Part shown: in pieces, positions 7,976 to 16,110 of the stretch
Layout: every line of letters begins with the position of its first letter
Numbering within the stretch: the first letter of the stretch is position 1
The notes under the pieces: model-generated
The model's input: only the letters and a program-made list of their open reading frames with translations
What the model was told of the DNA's origin: nothing
Database searches by the model: none
Translations under genes and position numbers: made by a program
Assembly: GCF_003324565.1 (NCBI RefSeq)
Contig: NZ_QOLA01000011.1
Coordinates: 62,001-126,000, forward strand
DNA length: 64,000 nt
Reading direction: 5' to 3'
From: Streptomyces sp. SDr-06
GTDB lineage: Bacteria > Actinomycetota > Actinomycetes > Streptomycetales > Streptomycetaceae

Positions 7976-9976
7976 ATGGAAGAGCCGCGTCGCCTCGGCG
8001 GCCGGTACGAGCTGGGCCAGGTGCTCGGCCGTGGTGGCATGGCGGAGGTCTACCTCGCGCACGACACCCGGCTCGGCCGCACCGTCGCCGTGAAGACGCT
8101 GCGGGCCGACCTCGCCCGCGACCCGTCCTTCCAGGCCCGGTTCCGCCGTGAGGCCCAGTCGGCCGCCTCGCTCAACCACCCGGCGATCGTCGCTGTCTAC
8201 GACACCGGCGAGGACTACGTCGACAACGTCTCCATCCCGTACATCGTGATGGAGTACGTCGACGGGTCGACCCTGCGGGAGCTGCTGCACTCCGGGCGCA
8301 AGCTGCTGCCCGAGCGCACCCTGGAAATGACCATCGGCATCCTCCAGGCCCTCGAGTACTCGCACCGCAACGGAATCGTCCACCGCGACATCAAGCCGGC
8401 GAACGTCATGCTGACGCGCACCGGCCAGGTCAAGGTCATGGACTTCGGCATCGCCCGCGCCATGGGCGACTCCGGCATGACGATGACGCAGACCGCCGCC
8501 GTGATCGGCACCGCCCAGTACCTCTCCCCGGAGCAGGCCAAGGGCGAGCAGGTCGACGCGCGCAGCGACCTGTACTCGACGGGCTGCCTGCTGTACGAGC
8601 TGCTCACCGTGCGGCCCCCCTTCGTCGGGGACTCCCCGGTCGCCGTGGCCTACCAGCACGTGCGCGAGGAGCCCCAGCCTCCCTCGAACTTCGACGCCGA
8701 GATCACGCCCGAGATGGACGCCATCGTCCTCAAGGCACTGGTCAAGGACCCGGACTACCGCTACCAGTCGGCGGACGAGATGCGCGCCGACATCGAGGCC
8801 TACCTCGACGGCCAGCCCGTCGCCGCGACCGCCGCCCTGGGCGCGGTCGGCTACGGCAATGGGTACGACGGCTACAACAACGGCTACGGCAACGACCAGC
8901 CGACGACCGCGCTGCGCCAGGCCGACCCGGGTGCGGGCCAGACCTCCATGCTGCCCCCGGTCAATCCGGACGACGGTGGCTACGGCTACGACGACCGACC
9001 GGCCCGGCGCCGTCAGAAGAAGTCGCACACCTCGACGGTCCTGCTGATCCTGGCGGGCGTTCTGGTGCTGGTCGGCGCGATCCTGATCGGCAAGTCCGTC
9101 TTCAGCGGCGGCGCCGACAGCACCACGGTGGGCGTTCCCAACCTCGTGGGCAGCAGTCAGGGCGACGCGGAGAAGATGGCGACGAACGCCGGCGTCAAGA
9201 TGGCCGTGTCCAAGAACGAGCCGTGCGCGGACCAGCCCAAGGGCAACATCTGCAGCCAGAGCCCGGCCAGCGGCAACATGAAGAAGGGCGAGACCGTCTC
9301 GGTCACCGTCTCCACGGGCGCCCCCAAGATCGAGGTTCCGGACGTCACGCAGAAGGACAAGGACAGCGCGACGCAGCTGCTCCAGAGCAAGGGCTTCCAG
9401 GTGAAGACCAAGGAGGCCGAGTCCAGCTCGACGCCGGGCACGGTCGACGCCCAGGACCCGCAGGGCGGTTCCCAGGCGGAGAAGAACTCGACGGTCACGC
9501 TCACGATCGCCAAGAAGCAGACGACCAAGCTGCCCGACGTGACGGGTTCGGACTACAACGCCGCGGTACAGCAGCTCAGCACTCTCGGCTTCACGAACGT
9601 GTCCCGTCAGGACGTCGACTCCGCCGACAAGCCGCTCAACCAGGTCGTCTCGATGACCCCGAGCGGCAACACCAACCAGTCCAAGGACGTCCAGATCGTC
9701 CTCAAGGTCTCCAAGGGCCAGCAGCAGACCCCGAACCCGCCGCCCGGCCAGGTGGCGATCCCGCAGGGTCTGATCGGCCAGACGGTCAAGAAGGCGGAGC
9801 AGGCACTGAACGACGCGGGCTTCAGCAACATCCAGTTCGCGCCGGGCAGTTCGGACGACGAGAAGGCGCGCGTCACGTTCGTCACCCCGGGTCCGGGCAC
9901 CATGGCCGACCCGAACCAGCCGGTCACGCTGGCCACCATCGGCGGCGGCGGGGGCAACAACTTCCCGTTCGGCTGA
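7976..9976 (+). CDS. pknB: PknB-type Ser/Thr protein kinase with four PASTA domains
   Basis: 666 aa. The Hanks kinase domain (about residues 8-270) has the glycine loop GRGGMAEVYL, Lys40 in VAVK, catalytic HRDIKPAN (Asp138), DFGIA and GTAQYLSPEQ. A Gly/Tyr/Asn-rich juxtamembrane linker, one transmembrane helix near 348-370 and four extracytoplasmic PASTA repeats (about 382-666) follow. PASTA domains bind muropeptides or lipid II, so the kinase senses wall precursors and phosphorylates envelope and division proteins. ATG 7976 was chosen because the conserved EEPRRLGGRYELG begins there. M. tuberculosis has pknA between pbpA and pknB; here that slot contains only two parS sites. Confidence 0.96.
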   Translation: MEEPRRLGGRYELGQVLGRGGMAEVYLAHDTRLGRTVAVKTLRADLARDPSFQARFRREAQSAASLNHPAIVAVYDTGEDYVDNVSIPYIVMEYVDGSTLRELLHSGRKLLPERTLEMTIGILQALEYSHRNGIVHRDIKPANVMLTRTGQVKVMDFGIARAMGDSGMTMTQTAAVIGTAQYLSPEQAKGEQVDARSDLYSTGCLLYELLTVRPPFVGDSPVAVAYQHVREEPQPPSNFDAEITPEMDAIVLKALVKDPDYRYQSADEMRADIEAYLDGQPVAATAALGAVGYGNGYDGYNNGYGNDQPTTALRQADPGAGQTSMLPPVNPDDGGYGYDDRPARRRQKKSHTSTVLLILAGVLVLVGAILIGKSVFSGGADSTTVGVPNLVGSSQGDAEKMATNAGVKMAVSKNEPCADQPKGNICSQSPASGNMKKGETVSVTVSTGAPKIEVPDVTQKDKDSATQLLQSKGFQVKTKEAESSSTPGTVDAQDPQGGSQAEKNSTVTLTIAKKQTTKLPDVTGSDYNAAVQQLSTLGFTNVSRQDVDSADKPLNQVVSMTPSGNTNQSKDVQIVLKVSKGQQQTPNPPPGQVAIPQGLIGQTVKKAEQALNDAGFSNIQFAPGSSDDEKARVTFVTPGPGTMADPNQPVTLATIGGGGGNNFPFG

Positions 9977-10020
9977 CGGGCCGGCGGGCCGCCGAGCCCG
10001 CCAGGCCCCCGCACAGCACC

Positions 10021-10053
10021 GAGCCCCGGCTCCCACACAGGGAGCCGGGGCTC
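10021..10053. terminator. Bidirectional hairpin between pknB and the sortase operon
   Basis: Perfect 14-bp stem (GAGCCCCGGCTCCC with its complement) around a 5-base ACACA loop, placed between two convergent genes. Confidence 0.85.
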
Positions 10054-10078
10054 AGTCGCGTACGGGCAACTGCGGCGA

Positions 10079-10849
10079 TCAGCCGCGCAGTTCGGCCGGC
10101 GGGGTGCGCCTGGTGTCGACCTTCTCGGTGCGCACCAGCTCGCCCCACACGATGTAGCGGTACTTCGAGGTGTAGACCGGGGTGCAGGTCGTCAGGGTGA
10201 TGTACTGGCCGGGCTTCTTGGCGCCGGACTCCTTCGGGACCGGCTGCAACACGTCGACGTTGTACTTCGACGTCTCGGTCAGCTCCGCGAACACCTTGTA
10301 GACGTACCAGGTGTCCTTGGTCTCGAAGACCACCGGATCGCCGGTCTTCACCTTGTCGATGTTGTGGAACTTGGCGCCGTGGCCGTCCCGGTGGGCGGCG
10401 AGCGTGAAGTTGCCGTTCTTGCCCGCGCCGGGCAGCGTCGCCTTGACCGGGTCCGTGTAGTAGCCGGCCACACCGCCGTTGAGGACGTCGGTGTCGGTGC
10501 CCTCCTTGACGAGCACCTCGCCGTTCTTCATCGAGGGCACGTGCAGGAAGCCGATGCCGCCCTTGGTGTCGAGCGCGCCGGGCCCGGTGGAGGCCGCCCA
10601 GTCCCGCCGCACGCTGTCGCCCTGTGCGGACGCCTCGCGGTCGGCCATGACGTTCGTCCACCACAGGGAATAGACGACGAACAGGCCGAGCACCAGGCCA
10701 GCGGTGATGAGGAGTTCGCCGAATACGCTGATGACGCCGGCGACGGCTCCGCGGCCGCGCCGGACCGGAGCAGGTCCGGGCGTGCCGGTCCGCTCCTCGT
10801 GGTCGGTTCCTGTAGCCACCGCACCCGCCCCTGCTGTCCGTTCGGTCAT
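10079..10849 (-). CDS. srtE2: Class E sortase (SrtE2-like)
   Basis: 256 aa membrane-anchored cysteine transpeptidase: N-terminal cytoplasmic segment, one transmembrane helix (about residues 42-64, FGELLITAGLVLGLFVVYSLWW) and an extracytoplasmic sortase barrel. The catalytic triad is visible as His153 in LAAHRDG, Cys222 in LTTCTP and the Arg of KYRYIVW. In S. coelicolor the two SrtE enzymes anchor long chaplins at an LAxTG-type signal. The start is fixed by an ATGA overlap with the stop of the upstream sortase gene, so translation is coupled. A longer reading up to 10,909 would lie within that gene. Confidence 0.92.
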   Translation of the reverse strand: MTERTAGAGAVATGTDHEERTGTPGPAPVRRGRGAVAGVISVFGELLITAGLVLGLFVVYSLWWTNVMADREASAQGDSVRRDWAASTGPGALDTKGGIGFLHVPSMKNGEVLVKEGTDTDVLNGGVAGYYTDPVKATLPGAGKNGNFTLAAHRDGHGAKFHNIDKVKTGDPVVFETKDTWYVYKVFAELTETSKYNVDVLQPVPKESGAKKPGQYITLTTCTPVYTSKYRYIVWGELVRTEKVDTRRTPPAELRG

Positions 10850-12078
10850 TCCACGAGCGCGTCGGGCTTGCCCTTGCTGCGCGGTCGGTCGTCGACCATC
10901 TTGCCCCACACGATCAGCCGGTAGGTACTCGTGAATTCAGGTGTGCACGTCGTCAGCGTCAGATAGCGGCCGGGCTTGGTGAATCCGGATCCGGCGGGGA
11001 TCGGCTTGAGCACCGCGACGTTCGCGGGCGAGGTCTGCGGCAGCTCGCTGGTGATCTCGTACGTGTAGTACGCGTCCTGCGTCTCGACGACGACCTTGTC
11101 GCCCGCCTTCAGCCGGTTGATGTACCGGAAGGGCTCGCCGTGGGTGTTGCGGTGGGCGGCGACCGCGAAGTTACCGGTCGCGTCGGAGGGCATCGCCGTC
11201 TTCAGGGCGCCCTCGTCGTAGTGCCCGATCATGCCCTTGTCGAGGACCTTCGCCTTGCTGGTGCCCTGCGCGATCGGGGCGACGACGTCCAGCTTGGGGA
11301 TGTGCATGATGGCGAAGCCCTGGCCCGGCGCGAACGTGCCCGGCTTGCGGCCGTCCGCCCAGTCCTGCGCGATCTTCTTGGCCGCGCTGCCCGCCTCCTG
11401 GTGGGCGCGGACGTTCGTCCACCACAGCTGGTACGTCACGAACAGGAGCATCACCACGCCCAGCGTGATGAACGCTTCGCCCAGGACCCGGCTGGCGATC
11501 ACCGCGGCGCTGTCCTTGCGCGCCTTCGCGGCCCGCCGCGCCTCGGCCCGGGTCAGCGGCCGCCCCTCCACCGCGGGGGCCGGAGCCGCGCGCCGCTTGC
11601 CCTTGGCTGCCCTGCGCCGCTCGGCCCGCCCTCCGGTGGCCGGGGGGATCGTGGAGGTCGGCAGGGCCACGGTCTCGCTGCCCGTGCCAAAGGCCGGTCC
11701 AAGGGGCGGCTCCGGTATCGCCCCGCCGCCGTGCAGCGGACCGGCGAGCGGGATCGTCGGGCCGCCGGGCAGGGTCTCGGCGCCGGGTATCGGCTCCGGG
11801 CCGGGTATGCCGGGTGCGGCGGGCGGGATCGGGGCGACGGGCTGCCCGGTCGGCTCCTGCGCGGGGTACCAGGCCTGCTCATGGGTCGCGGGGCCCTGCG
11901 CGTACCACTCCTGAGGCGCCGTCATGGGCTCGGCCAACGCCTCGGATACGGGCTCCTGTGCGGGGGCTGAGGCGTCGGGTGCCAGGTTGTCGGCCCGGAA
12001 CCAGGGCGACCCGTGCCCCCCGGGTGGCAGGGGGTCCGTCAGCGGGTCGTACTCGTGCTCCGGACGCACCGAGGTCAC
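10846..12078 (-). CDS. srtE1: Class E sortase with long Pro-rich N-terminal tail (SrtE1-like)
   Basis: 410 aa. About 165 residues of low-complexity Pro/Gly/Glu-rich cytoplasmic tail and a basic Ala/Arg-rich stretch precede one transmembrane helix (about 200-222) and the sortase domain. His309 (VAAHRNTHG), Cys378 (LTTCTPEF) and the Arg of TYRLIVW form the catalytic site. GTG 12,078 overlaps the stop of the amidotransferase gene by four bases, and its own stop overlaps the next sortase start, so three genes form one translationally coupled unit. The tail is unusual for sortases in general and could be a cytoplasmic docking or regulatory segment. Confidence 0.92.
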   Translation of the reverse strand: MTSVRPEHEYDPLTDPLPPGGHGSPWFRADNLAPDASAPAQEPVSEALAEPMTAPQEWYAQGPATHEQAWYPAQEPTGQPVAPIPPAAPGIPGPEPIPGAETLPGGPTIPLAGPLHGGGAIPEPPLGPAFGTGSETVALPTSTIPPATGGRAERRRAAKGKRRAAPAPAVEGRPLTRAEARRAAKARKDSAAVIASRVLGEAFITLGVVMLLFVTYQLWWTNVRAHQEAGSAAKKIAQDWADGRKPGTFAPGQGFAIMHIPKLDVVAPIAQGTSKAKVLDKGMIGHYDEGALKTAMPSDATGNFAVAAHRNTHGEPFRYINRLKAGDKVVVETQDAYYTYEITSELPQTSPANVAVLKPIPAGSGFTKPGRYLTLTTCTPEFTSTYRLIVWGKMVDDRPRSKGKPDALVE

Positions 12079-12713
12079 GCCGTGGCCTTGCCCACCACCG
12101 GCGCGAGCCCCGTCGACCGCTCGACGGCCCCCGCGTCCCCGCAGTCCACCAGCCAGTTGGCCAGCATGCGGTGGCCGTGCTCGGTCAGGACCGACTCGGG
12201 GTGGAACTGGACGCCCTCGACCGGCAGTTCACGGTGGCGCAGCCCCATGATGATGCCGTCCTCGGTGCGGGCGGTGACGTCGAGCTCGCCCGGCAGGGTC
12301 GCGGGCTCGGCGGCCAGCGAGTGGTAGCGGGTCGCCGTGAAAGGAGAGGGGAGCCCCGCGAAGACGCCTGTGCCCTGGTGCAGCACCGGCGACGTCTTGC
12401 CGTGCAGCAGTTCGGGGGCCCGGCCCACGACACCGCCGTACGCGACCATCATCGACTGCATACCGAGACAGACGCCGAAGACGGGGACGCCGGTTGCGGC
12501 GCAGTGGCGCACCATGTCGACGCAGACGCCCGCCTGTTCGGGGGCGCCGGGGCCGGGGGAGAGCAGGACGCCGTCGAAGCCGTCCTGGGCGTGGTCGAGG
12601 GACACCTCGTCGTTGCGGACGACCTCGCACTCGGCGCCCAGCTGGTACAGGTACTGGACCAGGTTGAAGACGAAGCTGTCGTAGTTGTCGACCACGAGGA
12701 TGCGCGCGCTCAC
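12075..12713 (-). CDS. TrpG/PabA-like class I glutamine amidotransferase
   Basis: 212 aa, complete class I amidotransferase: ILVVDNYDSFVFNLVQYL at the N-terminus, nucleophile Cys82 in GVCLGMQS, and the His171/Glu173 pair in VQFHPES. Such proteins hydrolyse glutamine and pass ammonia to anthranilate or aminodeoxychorismate synthase. No TrpE or PabB partner lies nearby; the neighbours are sortases and small membrane proteins. M. tuberculosis has the same orphan gene (trpG, Rv0013) next to pknB. GTG 12,713 overlaps the stop of the upstream 59-aa gene, which settles the start. Confidence 0.93.
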   Translation of the reverse strand: MSARILVVDNYDSFVFNLVQYLYQLGAECEVVRNDEVSLDHAQDGFDGVLLSPGPGAPEQAGVCVDMVRHCAATGVPVFGVCLGMQSMMVAYGGVVGRAPELLHGKTSPVLHQGTGVFAGLPSPFTATRYHSLAAEPATLPGELDVTARTEDGIIMGLRHRELPVEGVQFHPESVLTEHGHRMLANWLVDCGDAGAVERSTGLAPVVGKATA

Positions 12714-12889
12714 CGGCCTGCCGCCCCCATCCCCTGGTCCACGGTCACGTCGTTGAACGGGAGCAGCGGCTCCGCCCACGGGAAGACGTACTGGAAGAGG
12801 ACGTAGACGATCACGAGGACCATCGCGAGCGAGATCAACGCCCGCAGCCACGCGTTGCCCGGCAGATGCCGCCAGATCCAGCCGTACAT
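12710..12889 (-). CDS. Small single-span membrane protein, function unknown
   Basis: 59 aa beginning MYGWIWRHLPGNAWLRA, followed by one transmembrane helix (ALISLAMVLVIVYVLFQYV, about residues 17-36) and a short acidic tail after FPWAEPLLPF. The ATG is at 12,889-12,887. The TGA (12,712-12,710) overlaps the GTG of the amidotransferase gene by four bases, the same coupling seen at the two following junctions, which is good evidence that it is translated. Codon third positions are strongly G/C. It may be a membrane partner of the amidotransferase or sortases; no family is recognised with confidence. Confidence 0.8.
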   Translation of the reverse strand: MYGWIWRHLPGNAWLRALISLAMVLVIVYVLFQYVFPWAEPLLPFNDVTVDQGMGAAGR

Positions 12890-12957
12890 GCGGTCCCCGC
12901 TGTCCCTTCCGACGATCGTTACGGCACCAGACTAAGGGGCCCGGCTGTGGTGTGGGG

Positions 12958-13650
12958 TCAGCCGTCCAAAGCTGTGGGTCTGCCCTGGGCCACCGCCAGC
13001 GTGGAGTCGAGGTGCGCCCAGGCGATCAGCCGGTGGCTGCTGCCCCACTCCGGGTCGCAGGTGGTGAGGGTCAGATAGCGGCCCGGTGAGCGGAACGGCG
13101 ACTTGGCGGGGACGGCGTCGATGACGCCGACGTCGCTCGGCACGGTCCGGTAGGGCCTGTTGTCGATGCGGTAGGTGTACCAGGTGGTGTCGTCGCGCAG
13201 GACGACCGCGTCGCCGGGCCGCAGTTCGGGGAAGTCCTTGAACGGGTCGCCGTAGGTGCGCCGGTGGCCGGCGACCGAGAAGTTGCCCTGCTGGCCCAGG
13301 CGCGCGGTGTTCGCGTAGTGGCCGAGGCCCTTCTGGAGGTCGGCGACGGCGGTGCCCTCCAGGACGGGTCGGTGCCAGTCCCGGCCGAGCCGGGGGATGT
13401 ACATGACGGCGAAGGAGCGGCCTTCGGCGTACGCGGCGGGCGCGGGCGGTCCTGCGGCCCGCTGCGGGGCGGCCGGGCGGGGCGGCGGGTTCTGGGCCCA
13501 CTGCTCCTGGAGGCCGGTGATCTGGTCGCTCGCCGCGTGGTCGGCCTGCACGCCGGTCCAGTACAGGAGGTATACGACGAACAGGACGATCAGGGTGCCG
13601 ACGGTGAGGCAGAGTTCGCTGAAGGTCCTCACGACGATCCGCACGGACAT
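12958..13650 (-). CDS. Third class E-like sortase
   Basis: 230 aa: N-terminal transmembrane helix (about residues 10-32), Pro/Ala linker and sortase domain with His129 (VAGHRRTYGDPF), Cys198 (LTTCDPEW) and the Arg of SSHRLIAW. The active site is complete, but the flanking residues differ from the two sortases downstream (DPEW instead of TPxY/TPEF), which may mean a different sorting signal. ATG 13,650 follows a G-rich ribosome site. It lies 68 bases upstream of the 59-aa gene and 23 bases downstream of the DUF881 gene, on the same strand. Confidence 0.88.
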   Translation of the reverse strand: MSVRIVVRTFSELCLTVGTLIVLFVVYLLYWTGVQADHAASDQITGLQEQWAQNPPPRPAAPQRAAGPPAPAAYAEGRSFAVMYIPRLGRDWHRPVLEGTAVADLQKGLGHYANTARLGQQGNFSVAGHRRTYGDPFKDFPELRPGDAVVLRDDTTWYTYRIDNRPYRTVPSDVGVIDAVPAKSPFRSPGRYLTLTTCDPEWGSSHRLIAWAHLDSTLAVAQGRPTALDG

Positions 13651-13673
13651 CGGCGATGCCCCCTCTTGCGCCG

Positions 13674-14453
13674 CTACTGCACCGGTTTCGCGTAGTGGAG
13701 ATCCACTGTGCCCGAGTACGCGGCGAGAGTCATCGTCTTGTGCTCGTCGACTTTCCAGCCGAGCCCGTAGGCCTTCACGTACAGCTGGTAGTTCTGGATC
13801 GCCTTGGAGGCGTTGAGCGCCCCGCGCAGCTTCCCGGTGTCCCCGACCGCCGTGATCTTGTACGGGGGCGAGTAGACGCGGCCCTGGAGGATCAGGGTGT
13901 TGCCGACGCAGCGGACGGCGCTGGTGGCGATCAGGCGCTGGTCCATGACCTGGATGCCCTGGGCGCCGCCCTGCCACAGCGCGTTGACCACGGCCTGCAG
14001 GTCCTGCTGGTGGATGACGAGGTCGTTGGCCTGCGGGGCGGGGTAGCCGGGGGCGGCGGTGGCGTTGGGCGGGGCGTCGTTGAGGGTGACGGTCAGCGCC
14101 CTGCCGGAGACGGGAGCGGTGCCCGAGGCGTCCTTGAGGCCGTTGAGGAGCTGGTCCTGGGCCTTGGTGGAGCCGTCGTCGCGCTGGGCGAGCGCGTCCA
14201 CGTCGCTGCGTACGGCCGCGGTCGTGTCGCCGAGTTCCTTGTTCTTGCGGTCGCGCTGGCTGATGAGGTCCGACAGCTTCAGGAGGGAGGCGTCGGTGCG
14301 GATGTTGGTGCCCTTGGCCGTGTTGAAGCTGGTGACGAAGATGAGGCCGGCCAGCGCGAACACGGCGGCGGACAGCAGCCGCACGGGGCGGGCCCGCAGG
14401 CGGCGCCGGGGCGGTTCGGGGACCCCGTCGGGGGAGTCGGCAGAATTGCTCAA
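13674..14453 (-). CDS. DUF881 family membrane protein
   Basis: 259 aa. A short basic cytoplasmic head and one transmembrane helix (about residues 24-43, RLLSAAVFALAGLIFVTSF) precede a coiled-coil stretch (about 55-95) and a globular extracytoplasmic DUF881 domain. The family is found beside division genes (YlxW/YlxX in Firmicutes, Rv0012 next to crgA in mycobacteria), and the same crgA neighbourhood is kept here. The start is a TTG with AAGGAGA about 10 bases upstream. It is divergent from crgA. Confidence 0.87.
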   Translation of the reverse strand: MSNSADSPDGVPEPPRRRLRARPVRLLSAAVFALAGLIFVTSFNTAKGTNIRTDASLLKLSDLISQRDRKNKELGDTTAAVRSDVDALAQRDDGSTKAQDQLLNGLKDASGTAPVSGRALTVTLNDAPPNATAAPGYPAPQANDLVIHQQDLQAVVNALWQGGAQGIQVMDQRLIATSAVRCVGNTLILQGRVYSPPYKITAVGDTGKLRGALNASKAIQNYQLYVKAYGLGWKVDEHKTMTLAAYSGTVDLHYAKPVQ

Positions 14454-14590
14454 CGTACCCTTATCTCCTTCGGCGCCACGGAAGCACTACGCTAACGGAC
14501 GCTTGGGGGAGGCTTCCCCCGCAGCCCCGTCCCCCGGCGCCGCCACAGTTCCCTGCGCGGTCACGCAGCGCATCGACAGGAGAGTTCCTC

Positions 14591-14845
14591 GTGCCGAAGT
14601 CACGTATCCGCAAGAAGGCCGATTTCACGCCGCCGCCCGCCAAGCAGGCGACCGCCATCAAACTGGGCAGCCGCGGCTGGGTCGCCCCGGTGATGCTGGC
14701 GTTCTTCCTCATCGGGCTCGCCTGGATCGTCCTCTTCTATGTGACCGAGGGCGATATGCCGCTCAAGGCGCTCGGAAACTGGAACATCGTCGTCGGCTTC
14801 GGCTTCATCGCGGGCGGCTTCGGCGTGTCCACGCAGTGGAAGTAG
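14591..14845 (+). CDS. crgA: CrgA cell-division inhibitor/coordinator
   Basis: 84 aa, GTG start with AGGAGAG upstream. A basic N-terminus (PKSRIRKKADFTPPP) is followed by two transmembrane helices (about residues 35-55 and 65-80). This length and topology are those of CrgA, an actinobacterial membrane protein that interacts with FtsZ and septal PBPs and delays septation during Streptomyces aerial growth. The gene is in the conserved place next to a DUF881 gene and the pknB cluster. The 292 bases downstream carry a DnaA-box cluster. Confidence 0.95.
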   Translation: MPKSRIRKKADFTPPPAKQATAIKLGSRGWVAPVMLAFFLIGLAWIVLFYVTEGDMPLKALGNWNIVVGFGFIAGGFGVSTQWK

Positions 14846-14894
14846 CGCTCCGCACGGAGGGGTGAGGAGCGGCGAAAGCAAGCTCTGCCCCTAG

Positions 14895-15095
14895 TTATCC
14901 ACAGCGCTATCCACGGGGAGTGGATAACTCAGACGATCTGTGGATAACTTCCGGGAAGTTGACGCCGGTGTGACTGGTTCCGCCGGGCACCCCGTCCCAT
15001 GCGCCCCTTGCCCCGCCTGGAAACCACCAGGTCAGGGGCGAGGGGCGCAGGCGTTCCCCACCCGGTGCACAAGACCGTGCACCCACTGTGGACAA
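14895..15095. promoter_or_regulatory. DnaA-box cluster outside oriC
   Basis: Between crgA and the rhomboid gene: TTATCCACA at 14,895-14,903, CTATCCACG near 14,907-14,915, TTATCCACT (minus) at 14,919-14,927, TTATCCACA (minus) at 14,939-14,947 and TTGTCCACA (minus) at 15,087-15,095. Three are exact matches to the E. coli or Streptomyces consensus. Four fall within 53 bases. As I recall, published work on S. coelicolor reported DnaA-box clusters near but outside oriC (H69, H24, D78) that affect initiation frequency; this is probably the counterpart of one of them. Confidence 0.8.
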
Positions 15096-15137
15096 CTCTG
15101 GGGAAAGCTCGTACCCACCGTGGCCGGACCGGCCCCG

Positions 15138-16025
15138 TCAGGTGAGCTGGGCGGTACGGATCAGCACGAGGGCGACCGAGACGGCGAGCACCAGGACACA
15201 GCTGCCCCACTGCGCCAGGGCCCGACGCTGGGCGGGGGCGTGGACCATGCCGACGCCGACCAGGACACCCGCGGCCAGGCCGCCCACATGGGCCTGCCAG
15301 GCGATGCCCGACCACGTGAACGTGATGATCAGGTTGACCACGAGCAGCCCGATGACCGGCCGCATGTCGTACTTCATCCGCCGCATCAGCACCGCCATGG
15401 CGCCGAACAGGCCGAAGATCGCGCCGGACGCGCCGAGCGAGGGTTCGTTGGGTGCGGCCAGCAGATACGTCAGTGCGCCGCCCGCCAGACCCGACACGAA
15501 GTACAGCGCCAGATAGCGGGCCCGGCCCAGCGCCGCCTCCAAGGGCCCGCCGAGCCACCACAGGCTGAGCATGTTGAACGCGATGTGGGCATAGCCGCCG
15601 TGCAGGAACATCGAGGTCAGCAGGCGGTACCACTGCCCCTCGGCGACGCCCTGCACGCCGTCGAAGCCCTGCACCGGCCACCCGCCCAGCAGGTAGAACG
15701 CGCCGGTGAACCGGAACCCGACGACCTCCTGCACCAGGAACGCGGCCAGGTTGATCCCGATGAGGATCTTGGTGAGCAGCTGCGGGTCGCCGGCCGGCAG
15801 CGCCCCGCCCGCCACCGTCCGCGGCCGGTTGGCCGTCGGGGCGTGGCCGGTACCGGAGCCGGAGCGCACGCACTCGGGGCACTGGAAGCCGACGGACGCG
15901 CTGATCATGCAGCTGGGGCAGATCGGGCGCTCGCAGCGGGTGCAGCTGATGCCGGTCCCCACGCCGGGGTGCCGGTAGCAGCTGGGCAGGCTCGACTGCC
16001 GCGCCTCGTCCTGGTCCTGGTTCAT
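15138..16025 (-). CDS. Rhomboid-family intramembrane serine protease with N-terminal zinc ribbon
   Basis: 295 aa. The first 55 residues form a B-box-like cysteine cluster (CYRHPGVGTGISCTRC, CPSCM, CPEC) that probably binds zinc in the cytoplasm. Six to seven membrane helices of the rhomboid core follow. The catalytic serine sits in LGASGAIFGLFGA (GxSG motif) and the partner histidine in WQAHVGGLAAG; the HIAFNM motif of rhomboids is present. The enzyme cleaves membrane-protein helices; the substrate is unknown. ATG 16,025 is the first start in frame. Confidence 0.93.
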   Translation of the reverse strand: MNQDQDEARQSSLPSCYRHPGVGTGISCTRCERPICPSCMISASVGFQCPECVRSGSGTGHAPTANRPRTVAGGALPAGDPQLLTKILIGINLAAFLVQEVVGFRFTGAFYLLGGWPVQGFDGVQGVAEGQWYRLLTSMFLHGGYAHIAFNMLSLWWLGGPLEAALGRARYLALYFVSGLAGGALTYLLAAPNEPSLGASGAIFGLFGAMAVLMRRMKYDMRPVIGLLVVNLIITFTWSGIAWQAHVGGLAAGVLVGVGMVHAPAQRRALAQWGSCVLVLAVSVALVLIRTAQLT

Positions 16026-16052
16026 CGGGCTCCCTCGTCCTCGTGCAGCAGC

Positions 16053-16087
16053 TCCGCCCCGCTCGTCATACGGACGAGCGGGGCGGA
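16053..16087 (-). terminator. Hairpin after the cyclophilin gene
   Basis: 15-bp perfect stem (TCCGCCCCGCTCGTC and complement) with a 5-base loop, 24 bases beyond the minus-strand cyclophilin stop and before the rhomboid start. Confidence 0.8.
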
Positions 16088-16110
16088 ATGGTTCCCTGCG
16101 GAGCCGGAGT

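Noticed and set aside
14846..14872. CGCTCC/GGAGCG hairpin after crgA as a terminator
   Set aside because: Only a 6-bp stem with a long loop; too weak compared with the other hairpins in this window.
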